A model generated the notes under the pieces. The model had not been told where the DNA came from, did no database searches, and saw nothing but the letters and a program-made list of their open reading frames with translations. DNA of 11,514 nucleotides, taken from Deltaproteobacteria bacterium (GTDB taxonomy: Bacteria; SAR324; NAC60-12). A program made the position numbers and the translations under genes. Positions within the stretch are counted from its first letter, which is position 1; each line of letters starts with the position of its first letter. Below, in pieces: positions 1 to 6,884 of the stretch. The stretch is from assembly GCA_003541985.1 (NCBI GenBank), contig DPLM01000162.1, positions 1 to 11,514 on the forward strand. Direction: 5' to 3'.

Positions 1-1800
1 AACATTTGCCTGTGACTGCTGTGACCAGTCACAAGCTTGACGGAGATGCTCTTTCTCTCCTTTTTCATTGAGGAGTGGCGAAATCTCCTCCCAAACTTGC
101 CGGTGATAGTTCTGCAACCAGTTCCATTCATCCTCTGTAAGCAACTCTTCGCAGACTAGTTTACGCTCAAAAGGGATTAGTGTCAGTGCGTCAAAGCAAA
201 GCCACTCTTTACCATCTGGATGCTTCGGATGCTGCAAAGCTGGCTGTACAACATAGAGGTTTTCCAAGCGAATTCCGCCCCAACCCGTTCGATAGTATCC
301 AGGCTCATTAGAAATGATCATTCCAGACTGAAAACCGACATCTCCAGCAAAGGCCGATATGCGTTGTGGTCCTTCGTGCACCCCAAGGAAAGCTCCTACG
401 CCGTGACCAGTTCCGTGTCCGAAATCAAGTCCTTCATTCCATAACAAAGATCGAGTCACACCATCCAGCACAGCACCATTCGTACCCTCAGGAAAAACCT
501 GGCAGGCAAGTCGAATATGTGCTTGCAGCACCCTCGTGTAGCATCTTTGCTGCTCAGCATCAGGCTCTCCCCAGATCATCGTACGAGTTGCATCGGTTGT
601 TCCTCCTCCACACTGAATGCCGGAATCGACCAATAGGAATTCACCATCTGTCAGAATTTTCTCTGTACTCGGATTGCTGTAATGAACAATCGCTGCGTTG
701 GCGCCAGCTCCAGCAATTGTTTCAAAACTCAGGTCTGCAAAATCTGGCCGTCTCTCGTAGTAGCACCTTAGCCATCTAGCATATTGTCGCTCACTTACCT
801 TTTCACTATTCCGCTCAGCTTGCTTCAGCCTAGCAAGACTCTGAATTTTTCCAACTGCTGCCTGTCGGTGAGCGTAGCGAATACGCTGCAATTCGACTTC
901 ATTCTTTAGAGCACGCGGCATGATAACTGGACTTTCTGCTTCCAATACTTGGGCAGATTGATCTTGTAGTAGCAGCAAGGTGCCCATTGTAACGCCTTGC
1001 GGATCCAAACACACACATGCGGAATCATCCCCTGCTAATTGCTTCAATGTAGGAGCATAGTCCTCATATGGATGAAACGTCCAATCCGCTAGTGATTGCA
1101 GTTCTACACTAGCAGGAAAATGGCAAAAGCAGATTGCTTCTGTCTTGGAAATCAGCGCATAGGATTCGAAGACTGGATTACAAGGAACATCTTTTCCACG
1201 CAAATTAGTCAACCAGGCAATCTCATCTAGCTGAGTCAACAAGAAATGCGTAGCCCGATGCTTATCCAATTGGTCACGCAATTCAGTCAACTTTTCTGAG
1301 GTGGAACGGCCCGTCCAAGAAAGTGGCAACAAATTGGGTTCTACCCGTTCAGGTGTCACAATTGATCCAGTCTGATCAACCAAGTTGCCAAGCACTGGTA
1401 CCAACTCAGACTGGCAACTCAGCAGTGCCTGCGACCAACTGCGCCAACTCCGTGGGCTAACTGTGAACGGATCTGCTCCAAAACGAGACCCTATCGATTG
1501 CCCTGCAAGCCATTCCATGATGTCTGGGACTCCGGTGAGTCCTAGTTTTCGGATTTCAAAATGATCTCCGCTTTGTGCGTCTGCTTGAATATGGTAGCGA
1601 GAATCCACAAAGAGTTGTGATCGTCCTTCTCGCAGAACGATCGCAATGCCAGCAGATCCATTGAATCCACTCAATGCTTCCAAACGACGGTGGTGTAGGG
1701 GCACGTACTCGTTGAGGTGCTCATCTGTCGTTGGCACTAAATAGCCATCTAATTCAGATTCCTGAATCAACTTCTGTAGCTGAGACAGACGACTAGACAT
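1..1800 (-). CDS. Xaa-Pro aminopeptidase (M24B, long eukaryote-type APP), 3' end cut by window edge
   Basis: Metallo-aminopeptidase that removes an N-terminal residue preceding proline; probably cytoplasmic, as no signal peptide is visible. The frame is open for 600 codons from ATG at 1800 to the window edge without a stop. The layout is that of the long, three-domain APP family (XPNPEP1 type): two creatinase-N-like domains (about residues 1-310), the M24 pita-bread domain (about 320-540) and an M24_C tail. All five dinuclear metal ligands are visible: D392 (LVDSG), D403 (TTDATRT), H466 (GTGHGVG), E499 (SNEPGYY) and E513 (GIRLEN). H462 lies in the same loop as H466. Ligand spacing (11, 63, 33, 14) nearly matches human XPNPEP1 (11, 63, 34, 14). 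The tail has the family's final block, so probably only a few codons are missing. It is last in a leftward gene series, 77 nt after the small secreted protein gene, with a weak GAG-type ribosome site. Confidence 0.93.
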   Translation of the reverse strand, partial: MSSRLSQLQKLIQESELDGYLVPTTDEHLNEYVPLHHRRLEALSGFNGSAGIAIVLREGRSQLFVDSRYHIQADAQSGDHFEIRKLGLTGVPDIMEWLAGQSIGSRFGADPFTVSPRSWRSWSQALLSCQSELVPVLGNLVDQTGSIVTPERVEPNLLPLSWTGRSTSEKLTELRDQLDKHRATHFLLTQLDEIAWLTNLRGKDVPCNPVFESYALISKTEAICFCHFPASVELQSLADWTFHPYEDYAPTLKQLAGDDSACVCLDPQGVTMGTLLLLQDQSAQVLEAESPVIMPRALKNEVELQRIRYAHRQAAVGKIQSLARLKQAERNSEKVSERQYARWLRCYYERRPDFADLSFETIAGAGANAAIVHYSNPSTEKILTDGEFLLVDSGIQCGGGTTDATRTMIWGEPDAEQQRCYTRVLQAHIRLACQVFPEGTNGAVLDGVTRSLLWNEGLDFGHGTGHGVGAFLGVHEGPQRISAFAGDVGFQSGMIISNEPGYYRTGWGGIRLENLYVVQPALQHPKHPDGKEWLCFDALTLIPFERKLVCEELLTEDEWNWLQNYHRQVWEEISPLLNEKGEKEHLRQACDWSQQSQANV

Positions 1801-1831
1801 TTGCAAAACTCTTTTGATTTGCGATTAGTTT

Positions 1832-1859
1832 ATGTTGGCCTCGAAGGCCAACATTTTTT
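1832..1859 (+). terminator. Perfect 10-bp hairpin with T-run, oriented for + strand transcription
   Basis: ATGTTGGCCT, loop CGA, AGGCCAACAT is a perfect inverted repeat (1832-1854), and a T-run continues to 1859. This is the shape of an intrinsic terminator, but the T-run follows the stem on the + strand, while the genes on both sides are on the - strand. Read leftward, the hairpin is preceded by A residues and followed by an AAACTAATC stretch without a U-tract. It may stop antisense transcription of the aminopeptidase region, or act as a mRNA 3'-end or stability hairpin for the upstream secreted-protein gene. The structure is certain; its function is inferred. Confidence 0.45.
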
Positions 1860-1877
1860 GGAGAATGTGGGGAAAAA

Positions 1878-2306
1878 TCAGAACAGTTTGATCGGTGATT
1901 TAGTACCTTCGGTAGGATAGCGTGGGCGTGGGCGACTGGATGGGCGTGTCCCATATTCTGGTTTCACTCTGAATGGATTAAAGTTCCGTCGATAAGTATC
2001 ATCATCTTCCAGCACCGAGCGTCGGAGTGACCTATAATTAAGAGGGTAAATCGGCGGACTGCCAGTATTGCTCTCCACCATGCTGTTAACTGAACGGCCT
2101 CTACGAACCTCGGCTTGGTATGCTTGATCATAGTAACCGCTTTGATAACCAGCACGAGACTGTGTTCGATGCTGCTGAAGTTGCTCATAGTTAATGGCTG
2201 GGCCCCGTGGCGCCATTGGCTTTCCACCAGTTATTCTCCGCGCTTCGGCTTCCTGTACTCCAAGACAGAGTAACCCAAAGCACATCCATACAATCCATGT
2301 TTTCAT
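1878..2306 (-). CDS. Small secreted Arg/Tyr/Pro-rich protein of unknown function
   Basis: I do not recognise this family. The 142-residue product begins with a clear Sec signal peptide (MKTWIVWMCFGLLCLGVQ..., cleavage likely after AEA at about residue 22). The mature chain of about 120 residues is basic, low in hydrophobics and rich in Arg, Tyr, Gln and Pro. It includes a QSGYYDQAYQAE stretch, a LEDDDTYRRNF acidic patch and a Pro/Arg-rich tail near SSRPRPRYP. It has no cysteines after the signal peptide, so it is neither a lipoprotein nor disulfide-stabilised. It is probably a disordered periplasmic or surface protein. The start at 2306 is preferred over an ATG 20 codons upstream because a GAGA-rich ribosome site lies just ahead of it and the signal peptide begins exactly there. 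It lies 91 nt after orf198 and 77 nt before the aminopeptidase gene, all leftward. Confidence 0.72.
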   Translation of the reverse strand: MKTWIVWMCFGLLCLGVQEAEARRITGGKPMAPRGPAINYEQLQQHRTQSRAGYQSGYYDQAYQAEVRRGRSVNSMVESNTGSPPIYPLNYRSLRRSVLEDDDTYRRNFNPFRVKPEYGTRPSSRPRPRYPTEGTKSPIKLF

Positions 2307-2397
2307 AATTCTATCTCTCTTCTCCAGTTTCAGATTTGTGATAAGAGATGTGCAAATATCAAACAAATATTTTAATATCTTCTTCCATTGAATATGT

Positions 2398-2994
2398 TTA
2401 GGTTAGACTACGAATCAAATCAATAGCCCATTCCTCTTCCTGATAAGCAGAAGAATTTGCGGCCACACCACCCTGCGAAATCAGAATTTCAGGGGCTTGG
2501 TCCAGCGGGGGTTGTGTGGGCTTAATACGCTTCACGACTGTGCGAGGAACTATCATCTGGACGTCTTCTTCACGCAACGTCTGGATCATCTCACGCATCT
2601 TATAGCTGCGCATCAACTGCCCCAGTATGCGTTTGGTGTACAGATCCAGAAGATTGGGCCCCTCACGATGGAAAAGTGCAAACCATTGTAAAGAATCTTG
2701 AGTGTGGATCATCGCTGTACCATTGAAAAGCGGAAGGAAGGTCACTGGCACCTCATCATTCCAAGCAATCAATGTACAGTCGCCAAAAGCCTGTTCTGGC
2801 GTAGCATAGTTGTCTAAAAGAGCTTGAAGCAACTGCGGGGCAATATTGGGATAGGGCGTCAACAGGTTTCGCAGATGATCACGGCGATTTCCTTGTTGCC
2901 AGGCTTCTACACAATGCGCCTCACACTCTCCATCGACATGGCAAATTGGACAAACGAGATCTACTCGACTGGCGATCTGAAGTTGATTCATCAT
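2398..2994 (-). CDS. Uncharacterised 198-aa protein with N-terminal Cys/His cluster, coupled to miaB
   Basis: I do not recognise this family. The most distinctive part is the N-terminus, with C15-x2-C18-H19 followed by C24 and H27-C28 (CPICHVDGECEAHC). This is enough Cys and His for a small zinc site or an Fe-S site. The remainder looks like a soluble, mostly helical cytoplasmic protein: an FGDCTLIAWNDEVPVTF block around residues 70-86, an acidic and basic helical region at about 125-160, and an acidic, probably flexible end. No signal peptide or membrane segment is seen. Its ATG overlaps the miaB stop by 4 nt (ATGA), so translation is probably coupled to miaB; no good ribosome site of its own is visible. 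A second Met at codon 2 is an equally possible start. Proximity to miaB might suggest a role in RNA or Fe-S biology, but that is only guilt by association. Confidence 0.8.
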   Translation of the reverse strand: MMNQLQIASRVDLVCPICHVDGECEAHCVEAWQQGNRRDHLRNLLTPYPNIAPQLLQALLDNYATPEQAFGDCTLIAWNDEVPVTFLPLFNGTAMIHTQDSLQWFALFHREGPNLLDLYTKRILGQLMRSYKMREMIQTLREEDVQMIVPRTVVKRIKPTQPPLDQAPEILISQGGVAANSSAYQEEEWAIDLIRSLT

Positions 2995-4331
2995 TTTGAT
3001 AGTGGTTCTGCTTCCAACAGGTAGGTTTTGGCTCCAGTGATCTGAACTGGCACTAATTCTCCTGGTTCGGCGTCACAGTTGGCAATTACAACCGAGTGGC
3101 AGCCTCGACTCCTTCCGTTGAGTCGACTTGGATCCTTCAAATAGGGACCTTCGACCAAAACCTCCTGCAAACTACCGATCAAAGCCTTAGTTTTTGCTTT
3201 CACAATCGGCTCCTGCAACTCCAACAGCCGGCGTAATCTCTCGACCTTAACCTTTTCTGGCAATTGTCCCGAATATGCCGCTGCAGGTGTATCTGGCCGT
3301 GGAGAATACTTAAATGCGAAGATCTGGTCGTAATGAACGGTTTGGATTGCTTGCAAAGTCTGTTCGAAATCCTCTTCTGTTTCTCCAGGAAAACCAACAA
3401 TCATGTCGGTTGACAACGTTCCCTGTGGTACGTAACGGCGATACAAAGCGACTTTTTCCAGATATTTTTCCAAGGTATACCAGCGGCGCATTCGACGCAG
3501 TACACGATCTGAACCTGACTGCAGAGGTAGGTGGAGTTGTTCACATAGACTTGGTAACTCAGCAAATCCTTCCGCAAGTTCTTCTCGAAAATCTTTGGGA
3601 TGTGGTGATGTAAATCTTATGCGTTGCAACTTTTCAATCTTGTCCATTCGCCTTAGCAATTCGACAAAATCGACACCATCTGCCTTGTACGAATTGACGT
3701 TCTGCCCAAGCAAACAAATTTCACGAACTCCCTGAGCAACTAGATTTCTAGCTTCCTGCAAAATATTTTCTGGTTCCCGACTCACCTCTAAACCCCGCGT
3801 CACAGGGACAATACAAAAAGAGCAAAAATTATTACACCCTTTCGTGATTGCAAGATGAGCCTTTAGGTTAGCTCCTTTTGATAAAGAAACTTCCTCTGGG
3901 ATAAAATTTCTAACTTTTTGACGAGGAGCTACACGATTTGTCCTTGCGATACGCTCTCCCTGATCAACTTCTGCTAAGAGTTCAGGGAGTTCGAATAGAT
4001 TATCTGTACCAAAGACCAAATCAACACTACGTTCTCTTGCAAGAATTTGTTGACCTTCCTGTTGGGCAACACACCCACCAACTCCAATTTTCAGCCTAGG
4101 ATTAGCTTGCTTCAGTTTCCGCAGCCGGCCTAGCAAGCTGTAGACTTTTTGCTCTGCCTTATTTCTAACAGAGCAGGTGTTCAGCAGAATCAAGTCGGCT
4201 TCCCCAGCCTCATCTGTGTACTGATAATTTTCCTGATTCAAGATTTCAAGCATTTTGTCGCTATCGTACTCGTTCATCTGACAACCAAAGGTTGCTATGT
4301 GCACCTTACGTTTAGGCAAAGTCGATTTCAT
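2991..4331 (-). CDS. miaB: tRNA-2-methylthio-N6-dimethylallyladenosine synthase MiaB
   Basis: Radical-SAM methylthiotransferase that converts i6A37 to ms2i6A37 in tRNAs reading UNN codons, in the cytoplasm. The 446 residues show the complete three-domain order. The N-terminal MTTase domain (about 8-130) carries the auxiliary cluster cysteines C17 (FGCQMNEYDSDKM), C53 (NTCSVRNKAEQKV) and C87 (GGCVAQQ). The radical SAM barrel (about 155-375) carries the CxxxCxxC cluster C166, C170, C173 (KGCNNFCSFCIVP). A TRAM RNA-binding domain occupies about 380-446. The NTCSVRNKAEQKV signature favours MiaB over the MtaB or RimO relatives. The length is close to the usual 440-475. The start at 4331 has no clear Shine-Dalgarno sequence, but it follows the orf131 stop by only 23 nt, so it is probably co-transcribed. 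The stop overlaps the start of orf198. Confidence 0.97.
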   Translation of the reverse strand: MKSTLPKRKVHIATFGCQMNEYDSDKMLEILNQENYQYTDEAGEADLILLNTCSVRNKAEQKVYSLLGRLRKLKQANPRLKIGVGGCVAQQEGQQILARERSVDLVFGTDNLFELPELLAEVDQGERIARTNRVAPRQKVRNFIPEEVSLSKGANLKAHLAITKGCNNFCSFCIVPVTRGLEVSREPENILQEARNLVAQGVREICLLGQNVNSYKADGVDFVELLRRMDKIEKLQRIRFTSPHPKDFREELAEGFAELPSLCEQLHLPLQSGSDRVLRRMRRWYTLEKYLEKVALYRRYVPQGTLSTDMIVGFPGETEEDFEQTLQAIQTVHYDQIFAFKYSPRPDTPAAAYSGQLPEKVKVERLRRLLELQEPIVKAKTKALIGSLQEVLVEGPYLKDPSRLNGRSRGCHSVVIANCDAEPGELVPVQITGAKTYLLEAEPLSK

Positions 4332-4354
4332 GAAGTAGTCAAATTAGTTAAGTA

Positions 4355-4750
4355 TTAGGCTAGTTCAACAGGCTGTAACGGACTTAGGTCCATTTCTACG
4401 GCACAGATAGAGCATGCTACGTCCTGCAGATCTTGAGGATATTCCACATAATGAGACTTACCATTATTTTGCCAGAGTGTCTCCTCAAGTTGTAAGCCGT
4501 GGGCTGTTGAACGGACAAAATCGTACCACTCTGTGCGATACAAGTTCTGCAAGCTTTTCAGCACAAAGTATTGGCCACTTTTATTCCTGAATCCACGATC
4601 AGGTTGAGCCATTGCTTTCGACTCCTCAGTACGTTCTAAGATCGCCCTAAAATCGAATTTACCCCATAAGAAATGAACCGAAGGCATGACGGGATCGCGA
4701 TCAACTTTAAAAACAAAATAGTTTTGACGTCGGAATGTATAAGGATTCAA
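4355..4750 (-). CDS. Uncharacterised 131-aa protein, first gene of the miaB series, TTG start
   Basis: I do not recognise this family. The 131-residue product is soluble, without a signal peptide or membrane segment, and rich in aromatic residues in its first two thirds (MNPYTFRRQNYFVFKVDRD, HFLWGKFDFRAIL, YRTEWYDFV). It has two cysteines as CSIC near residues 112-115. The start at 4750 is TTG, preceded at good spacing by AGAGG (AAAAGAGG, 5 nt gap), with an in-frame stop just upstream and no ATG between. The next possible start is an internal ATG at codon 22, which would lose the conserved-looking first block. It leads the leftward series orf131-miaB-orf198 and is 23 nt ahead of miaB, so it shares that promoter. 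It may be an accessory or simply a hitchhiking gene; the sequence does not tell which. Confidence 0.75.
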   Translation of the reverse strand: MNPYTFRRQNYFVFKVDRDPVMPSVHFLWGKFDFRAILERTEESKAMAQPDRGFRNKSGQYFVLKSLQNLYRTEWYDFVRSTAHGLQLEETLWQNNGKSHYVEYPQDLQDVACSICAVEMDLSPLQPVELA

Positions 4751-4888
4751 TGCAGCCTCTTTTAATTAAGTACCAGTGGATTCGAATTTGATTAACATTG
4801 ACCTAATGGATCTCTTTTTTGCAAGAAAAACTTTAGGCTACAAGCTGAACTACAGTGAAAAACTCTTTTCTCTTTTGTGTCATTTATC

Positions 4889-4917
4889 TTGCAAGAAATC
4901 AGGCGTGTAGGAATGAT
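4889..4917 (+). promoter_or_regulatory. Candidate sigma-70-like promoter for mltD-argB
   Basis: TTGCAA (4889-4894) and AATGAT (4912-4917) are separated by 17 nt. Each matches the sigma-70 consensus at 4 of 6 positions. The -10 box lies about 45 nt upstream of the mltD ATG. The -35 hexamer coincides with one copy of the TTGCAAGAAA direct repeat. This is a weak match in AT-rich DNA and could be chance. Confidence 0.3.
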
Positions 4918-4945
4918 TTTTTTATTAATTTTTCCATAAAAATGC

Positions 4946-4959
4946 TCTCTTTAAAGAGA
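4946..4959 (+). promoter_or_regulatory. Palindrome overlapping the mltD ribosome binding site
   Basis: TCTCTTTAAAGAGA is a perfect 14-nt palindrome ending 2 nt before the mltD ATG. Its right arm (AAAGAGA) is the only Shine-Dalgarno-like sequence for mltD. In RNA the arms can form a 5-bp stem with a TTAA loop and partly mask the ribosome site; in DNA it could be a small dyad operator. The palindrome is seen; a regulatory role is inferred. Confidence 0.35.
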
Positions 4960-4961
4960 CA

Positions 4962-6839
4962 ATGACGCTTCGCTCACTGCAATTCCTAATTCTGCTAGTA
5001 ATCTTTTTGTGGGGTTCTCCAATACCCAGTTCCGGAGAATCCTCAAATCAGATCAGCACAGGCAAAGGGAAACCTTCGCTCCAGGCTATTGCAAATCAAA
5101 AATATTACGACATTCCTATCAAGCTCAATAAGCGAGTGCAGCAAATGCTACGCTACTACACTGAGCGCAAGCATTCCATTCTTAATCGTGGACTTGCTCG
5201 TTCTGGGCGGTACATGGATATGTTCCGCAGAGAACTACGAGCTTGGGGCCTTCCACAGGACTTGGTGTTCGTTGTTGCAGTGGAAAGTAACTTCAATGAA
5301 CGCTCTGTCTCAGTCAAGCAGGCAGTCGGGCTCTGGCAGTTCATGTCAACTACGGCACAACAATATCAGCTTAGAGTAGATCCTTGGATTGATCAACGCA
5401 GAGATCCGCTCAAAGCGACACGAGCTGCCGCACAGCACTTCAAATACCTTTACGAAATTTTTGGTGATTGGGAACTTGTTCTAGCAGCCTATAACGCTGG
5501 TGAAGGAAGGGTTCAGCGTGCGGTGAAACGAGCTAAGCAGCAAAAAAAACCAGCTGATTTCTGGTCGCTATCTTTACCTCGGGAAACGCGGAGCTATGTC
5601 CCAGCAATCATGGCTACTGCAATCATCTACAAGAACCTAGATTATTTCGGAATCACCGGTGTTGCACTAGAACCTCCGATGGAACAGTCGCAGTTCCAAG
5701 TACCTGTCGACTTCTCCTTCCAAGAAGTCGCTCAGCGTGCAGGAATGCCGCTAGACGAATTACTTACCTACAATATGGCATATCTCCGAGAGATGCCGCC
5801 CATTGATCAGAAACATTACACTATCTACCTTCCACAGAAATATCAGCCTGCACTGTGGCAATCTCTTCGCCAGTATGGTGAGCCTTCTTCACACTGGCTT
5901 CAGCACTATAATAGCATGCTGCAAGACACTCCGGAGAATCTAAAAACTCTTGAGCGCCACGGTGATTTGAAATATGTACGTGTACAGCGAGGTGAGAATT
6001 TATCGACAATTTCGCGCAAATACAACACAACCATCACAAGGCTACTACGCTGGAACCGAGTTCCTAAAAATCAGCTTCTGCAGGTTGGACAACGCCTCAA
6101 GATGTATGTTGTCAATCGTAAGGTTTTGGAAGACGTTCGAGAAAAAAATCAAAACTTGGAAAAGCGCATCCACGGGACACAGTTTGTTATTCGGGTTCCC
6201 AAAGGAGCAACACTATCCGAACTGGCAGAACGATACCACACAAACATTAAAGAGTTAATGACAATCAATCGCTTACGCTCACCGATGGATCTGCAAGCTG
6301 GTCAGTCACTAAAAATTTATGCTCGCCCAAAAACAATTCAAGTTCCCAAAGGAGCAACACTATCCAACTTAGCACAACGCTATGATGTTTCTGTTAAGGA
6401 GTTGATGGCTTGGAATAATCTTGCTGCTCCTAATGCTCTGCAAGCGAACCAAACTTTAATCATTGCTCCACCACCTGCACCAATCCCTCAACAACTTGTT
6501 CAGGAAAAACAGGTAAGAATCAGGGTTCCCAAGGGAGCAACCCTCTCTGAACTGGCAGAACGCTATAATGTAACCGTCAGCAAGTTGATGGAATGGAACA
6601 ATCTGAAAAGATCTGATTCACTACTTGCAGGACAACAACTCACCGTATTTAGAGAAATCACACAAAACAATAAAGCAACCCACCGAATTATCCAGGTGCG
6701 CATGGGTGATACTCTCTGGGATATTGCTAGAGAACACCAGACTTCTGTTGAGCAACTCTTAGTTCTCAATGATCTTGAAGGAAACGAACCATTACGACTT
6801 AACCAAAAAATAAAGGTACCTGTCCGACCAGGTATTTGA
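4962..6839 (+). CDS. mltD: Membrane-bound lytic murein transglycosylase D-like, with five LysM modules
   Basis: Periplasmic GH23 enzyme that cleaves the MurNAc-GlcNAc bond of peptidoglycan with formation of 1,6-anhydro-MurNAc. A signal peptide (about 1-25, hydrophobic core LQFLILLVIFLW) lacks a lipobox Cys. The SLT domain (about 85-230) has the catalytic Glu E108 in VAVESNF, the G123-LWQFM motif and A175-AYNAGEGRV, in the order and spacing of MltD. A degenerate LysM-like stretch lies at about 244-292. Five recognisable LysM modules begin near residues 337, 408, 458, 519 and 575 and bind glycan. The length of 625 exceeds E. coli MltD (452 residues, two LysM) because of the extra modules. The ATG at 4962 is chosen because the signal peptide starts there; its ribosome site AGAGA is close and sits in a palindrome. 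argB follows on the same strand after 45 nt. Confidence 0.93.
   Translation: MTLRSLQFLILLVIFLWGSPIPSSGESSNQISTGKGKPSLQAIANQKYYDIPIKLNKRVQQMLRYYTERKHSILNRGLARSGRYMDMFRRELRAWGLPQDLVFVVAVESNFNERSVSVKQAVGLWQFMSTTAQQYQLRVDPWIDQRRDPLKATRAAAQHFKYLYEIFGDWELVLAAYNAGEGRVQRAVKRAKQQKKPADFWSLSLPRETRSYVPAIMATAIIYKNLDYFGITGVALEPPMEQSQFQVPVDFSFQEVAQRAGMPLDELLTYNMAYLREMPPIDQKHYTIYLPQKYQPALWQSLRQYGEPSSHWLQHYNSMLQDTPENLKTLERHGDLKYVRVQRGENLSTISRKYNTTITRLLRWNRVPKNQLLQVGQRLKMYVVNRKVLEDVREKNQNLEKRIHGTQFVIRVPKGATLSELAERYHTNIKELMTINRLRSPMDLQAGQSLKIYARPKTIQVPKGATLSNLAQRYDVSVKELMAWNNLAAPNALQANQTLIIAPPPAPIPQQLVQEKQVRIRVPKGATLSELAERYNVTVSKLMEWNNLKRSDSLLAGQQLTVFREITQNNKATHRIIQVRMGDTLWDIAREHQTSVEQLLVLNDLEGNEPLRLNQKIKVPVRPGI
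6195..6570 (+). repeat. Near-identical repeat units encoding LysM modules 2, 3 and 4 of MltD
   Basis: The start of three LysM modules is repeated at the nucleotide level, at 6195, 6342 and 6525. The first 24 nt of the units at 6195-6218 and 6342-6365 are identical, encoding VPKGATLS. The unit at 6525 differs only at a few third positions there, and it shares the following GAACTGGCAGAACG exactly with the first. All three encode VPKGATLS-[EN]-LA-[EQ]-RY. LysM 1 and LysM 5 are much more diverged. This pattern indicates fairly recent internal duplication or gene conversion. Confidence 0.85.
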
Positions 6840-6884
6840 ACATACACATAGTCCTTCTTTTTCTCGTCTCATTCGAAATCCCCG

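Larger units (their letters stand above)
4751..4961. promoter_or_regulatory. Divergent intergenic region between the miaB series and mltD
   Basis: A 211-nt AT-rich gap separates two divergent transcription units, so it should hold both promoters. It contains a 10-nt direct repeat, TTGCAAGAAA, at 4819-4828 and 4889-4898, exactly 70 nt apart. It also has pyrimidine-rich tracts and a palindrome next to the mltD start. No good sigma-70 -10/-35 pair stands out for the leftward genes. No small ORF or structured RNA is recognised here. Confidence 0.6.

Noticed and set aside
366..779. Open frame of 137 codons on the + strand
   Set aside because: It is antisense to the M24 catalytic domain, whose five metal ligands are encoded on the - strand; the + strand product has no family-like motifs.
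1..1800. Frameshift or pseudogene in the aminopeptidase gene, because no stop codon is found
   Set aside because: The frame is continuous from ATG to the window edge with every active-site residue; the stop simply lies outside the window.
2307..2366. Longer N-terminus for the secreted protein (ATG 20 codons upstream)
   Set aside because: It would place charged residues ahead of the signal peptide, and the ribosome site fits the later ATG at 2306.
5974..6258. 94-codon + strand frame inside mltD
   Set aside because: It is an out-of-frame shadow of the LysM region; the repeats make sense only in the mltD frame.
6195..6570. CRISPR-like or satellite array
   Set aside because: The repeats are in-frame LysM-coding units with coding divergence between them, not short repeats with unique spacers.
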